A DNA stretch of 7,641 bases from an uncultured Prevotellaceae bacterium. GTDB lineage: Bacteria > Bacteroidota > Bacteroidia > Bacteroidales > Bacteroidaceae. The position numbers and the translations under genes were made by a program. How positions within the stretch are numbered: position 1 is the stretch's first letter; every line of letters begins with the position of its first letter. The DNA lies in NCBI GenBank assembly GCA_937902455.1, contig CALELI010000196.1:1-7641 (forward strand), given 5' to 3'. Under the pieces are notes generated by a model. That model worked only from the letters and a program-made list of their open reading frames with translations, searched no databases and had not been told where the DNA came from. Shown piece after piece: positions 5,952 through 7,641 of the stretch.

Positions 5952-7641
5952 GCATTGATGTCCCACTTGTGGTCCTTAGGGAAGTCGTCGCCTTCCCAGG
6001 CCTTCTTGCTTGTCCATTTCTCTGCCGGGTCGGTCCAGAACGGGTCGTCTGTAGGCAATCCGAGTGGCAGGAATGCCAGGCCTGTCATGTAGAGTGAACC
6101 GTTGTTAGTGTACCAGTCGGCTACGTTAGGATGGTTGCCCACGAATCCGATTGTGAGGAATCCCTTCTCGTTGAAGTTGCTGGCTTTGCCGAACATGTTC
6201 TTTGCCACTGCTGTTATGGCTGAGCGCACCTGTCCGTTGTGCAGTTCCTTAGGCAGTTCCTTCTTCCATGCAATCTGAGCCAGTGGCTGGAGTACGGCCA
6301 TACGGTAAGGGATTGAGCGTCCGAATACAGGGTAGGTTCCTTCCGGAGAGATGAGGCGCTCGAGGATGACGCTGAACTTCTGGATTCTCTTGTTCACCTG
6401 AGCCAGGCGGTTCCTTGCTCCTGAAATCTTGTCGGTGCCGCGAACCATGTAGTTCTCGTTGCCGCGCTTGGCAACCACCATTTCCAGACATTCCTTGTAC
6501 ATAGGCTGGATGACGTACGAGTTGTAGTAGTCGAATGCAAATGCAGGACCGTCGGAGTACCATCCGTCGCCGATGTACCATTCCTCTGCCTTGGCAAGTC
6601 CGAGGTGGATTCTGTAGGCATCGTACTGGGCACCTACGTACATGAGGAAGCATTCCTCCATGCTCACGAAGAGCAGCCAGTTAGTATAAGGTGGGTCGTA
6701 ACGGCGAAGTCCTTGCAGTTCCTTGATGTATCTGTCCTTGGTTTCCTGGCTCAGTGGCTTCCACAGGGCATCGAAACCTCTGTAGAGACTCTCCACTACG
6801 TAGGCTGCATCCACCAGTGTCTGTCCGCCTGAGGTCCATCCAAGATAATCAGGGCTTTCAGGGTCAACGGCATTGGCATAGGCCTTCAGGGCCCATTCTC
6901 TCAGTTGCTTGCGCTTCTGGCCTTCGGCTGTGTCGTCGTCAGGCAGAGAGAGCCATGGTGCCAGCCCTGCCATAAGGCGTCCGAATGCCTCCATATAGGC
7001 CACCTTCTTGTTTCGTCCGTCCCATGTAGGACTCAGTTCCAGACCTCCGTTCTCCACTGTCATGTTCTTCTGCAGAGTGCCCTCGGCCATGTTCTTCAGG
7101 ATAGGTTCTGCCATCTGGTACATGATGTCTACCCATACCTCTCGGTCGGTCTTCTCTACTTTCTCTTTCTTCTTGATGTCATTAACATTGACACCATCAA
7201 TCAATATTTCACCACTATCAACATCATAGAATCTCATAAGAAGATTTATTAGTGTTGTCTTGCCGCATCCCGTAGGTCCCACTATTGCTACTCTCTGTCC
7301 GGGACTGACAGACAGATTAAAATCAGTGATAAGCTTCCTATCAGGAGTATAAGAGAAGTTAACGTCCGATAACTCGACATTTCCGCGGACACATTCTCCC
7401 TTGAGAACGACCGCATCCTCCGGCTCAGCCGTCTGACTATCCGCCTCAATAAGTTCAAATACTCGTCCTGCGCACGCCAGCGCATTCTGAAGTTCCGTCA
7501 CGACACCCGATATCTCGTTGAACGGCTTTGAGTACTGAGTGGTGTAGCTGAGAAATGCTGTAAGATTTCCAACGGTCATACTTGCAATAATCATTGGCCC
7601 TGCCTGCCAGCCTCCCGAAATCACGAGCATTGATCCCGTCA
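5930..7641 (-). CDS. Chimeric frame: truncated ABC exporter fused to DUF2264 protein (5' partial)
   Basis: The open frame runs off the right edge; its first internal ATG is at 7630, and residues below count from it. Residues 1 to about 60 resemble the end of an ABC exporter membrane domain (GNLTAFLSY...SKPFNEIS). About 80-152 is the start of a nucleotide-binding domain, with VELSDVNFSY, Walker A GPTGCGKTT (118-126) and MRFYDVDSGEILIDGVNV. The Q-loop, LSGGQ signature, Walker B and H-loop that should follow are absent. From about 154 (KKEKVEKTDREVW) to the end at 566 the sequence is a DUF2264 protein, with YMEAFGR, APWLSLP, YTNWLLF, WYIGDGWYSDG, YYNSYVIQP, VFGRSIPYR and GSLYMTGLAFLPLGLP. DUF2264 proteins are usually secreted and found near polysaccharide-degradation genes; their activity is unknown to me. 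The ABC half should not hydrolyse ATP. The frame may be a gene fusion, a remnant or an assembly chimera. It overlaps PAP2 by 22 bases. Confidence 0.75.
   Translation of the reverse strand, partial: TGSMLVISGGWQAGPMIIASMTVGNLTAFLSYTTQYSKPFNEISGVVTELQNALACAGRVFELIEADSQTAEPEDAVVLKGECVRGNVELSDVNFSYTPDRKLITDFNLSVSPGQRVAIVGPTGCGKTTLINLLMRFYDVDSGEILIDGVNVNDIKKKEKVEKTDREVWVDIMYQMAEPILKNMAEGTLQKNMTVENGGLELSPTWDGRNKKVAYMEAFGRLMAGLAPWLSLPDDDTAEGQKRKQLREWALKAYANAVDPESPDYLGWTSGGQTLVDAAYVVESLYRGFDALWKPLSQETKDRYIKELQGLRRYDPPYTNWLLFVSMEECFLMYVGAQYDAYRIHLGLAKAEEWYIGDGWYSDGPAFAFDYYNSYVIQPMYKECLEMVVAKRGNENYMVRGTDKISGARNRLAQVNKRIQKFSVILERLISPEGTYPVFGRSIPYRMAVLQPLAQIAWKKELPKELHNGQVRSAITAVAKNMFGKASNFNEKGFLTIGFVGNHPNVADWYTNNGSLYMTGLAFLPLGLPTDDPFWTDPAEKWTSKKAWEGDDFPKDHKWDINAQPLYWE
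7151..7180 (-). other. Fusion junction between ABC and DUF2264 segments
   Basis: On the minus strand the sequence here is almost pure purine (repeated AAG/GAA triplets) and encodes DIKKKEKVEK. To its right, the ABC side is about 30% GC over 7181-7260 by hand count and about 47% over 7201-7620. To its left, the DUF2264 side is about 55% GC over 6841-7140. The A/G-rich triplets could be the microhomology at which two unrelated sequences were joined. Confidence 0.6.

Overview
The window looks like a chromosomal fragment of a gut-type Bacteroidales bacterium, most likely Prevotellaceae. The evidence is the protein families: a GH35 lipoprotein with a DUF5597-type C-terminus, a DUF2264 protein, and an rnr / NAD-epimerase / PAP2 gene order with Bacteroidetes-like sequences. 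Intergenic DNA is very AT-rich, Shine-Dalgarno sequences are weak or absent, and there are TAnnTTTG-like promoter elements. No rRNA, tRNA, CRISPR array, transposase or integrase was seen.

Layout. Bases 1-77 are intergenic and carry a repeat module. Bases 78-1808 (minus) encode a secreted GH35 beta-galactosidase-like lipoprotein. Bases 1809-2179 form an AT-rich divergent intergenic region packed with repeats: an inverted partner of the repeat just past the GH35 stop, phased copies of an ATTAAT-centred 11-12 bp motif, and a second copy of the module from bases 1-54. Bases 2180-5951 (plus) form a tight three-gene operon: RNase R, an extended-SDR NAD(P)-epimerase (8 bp gap) and a PAP2-superfamily membrane enzyme (28 bp overlap). 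Bases 5930-7641 (minus) hold a convergent open frame that overlaps the PAP2 gene by 22 bp and runs off the right edge. It fuses half of an ABC exporter (end of the membrane domain, then the nucleotide-binding domain up to just after Walker A) in frame to a nearly complete DUF2264 protein that lacks its expected signal peptide.

The most notable points are as follows. (1) The RNase R goes from its winged helix straight through a polar linker of about 37 residues into the RNB domain, so both cold-shock domains are missing. (2) The ABC/DUF2264 chimera joins in frame at a purine-rich stretch with a base-composition step, which suggests a deletion, a recombination event or an assembly join. (3) The epimerase has lost the segment that normally separates its catalytic Ser from YxxxK. 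(4) The GH35 gene is bracketed by 34-35 bp near-perfect inverted repeats within a wider family of intergenic repeats. (5) A terminator-like stem lies inside the PAP2 coding end and pairs fully only in minus-strand RNA.

How the genes work together. The GH35 enzyme, and DUF2264 if it is expressed, fit extracellular or periplasmic glycan breakdown. The rnr-epimerase-PAP2 operon combines RNA turnover with sugar-nucleotide and envelope-lipid type chemistry, and I cannot assign it one joint pathway from sequence alone. All family assignments and homologue comparisons come from memory of the families, not from a search.
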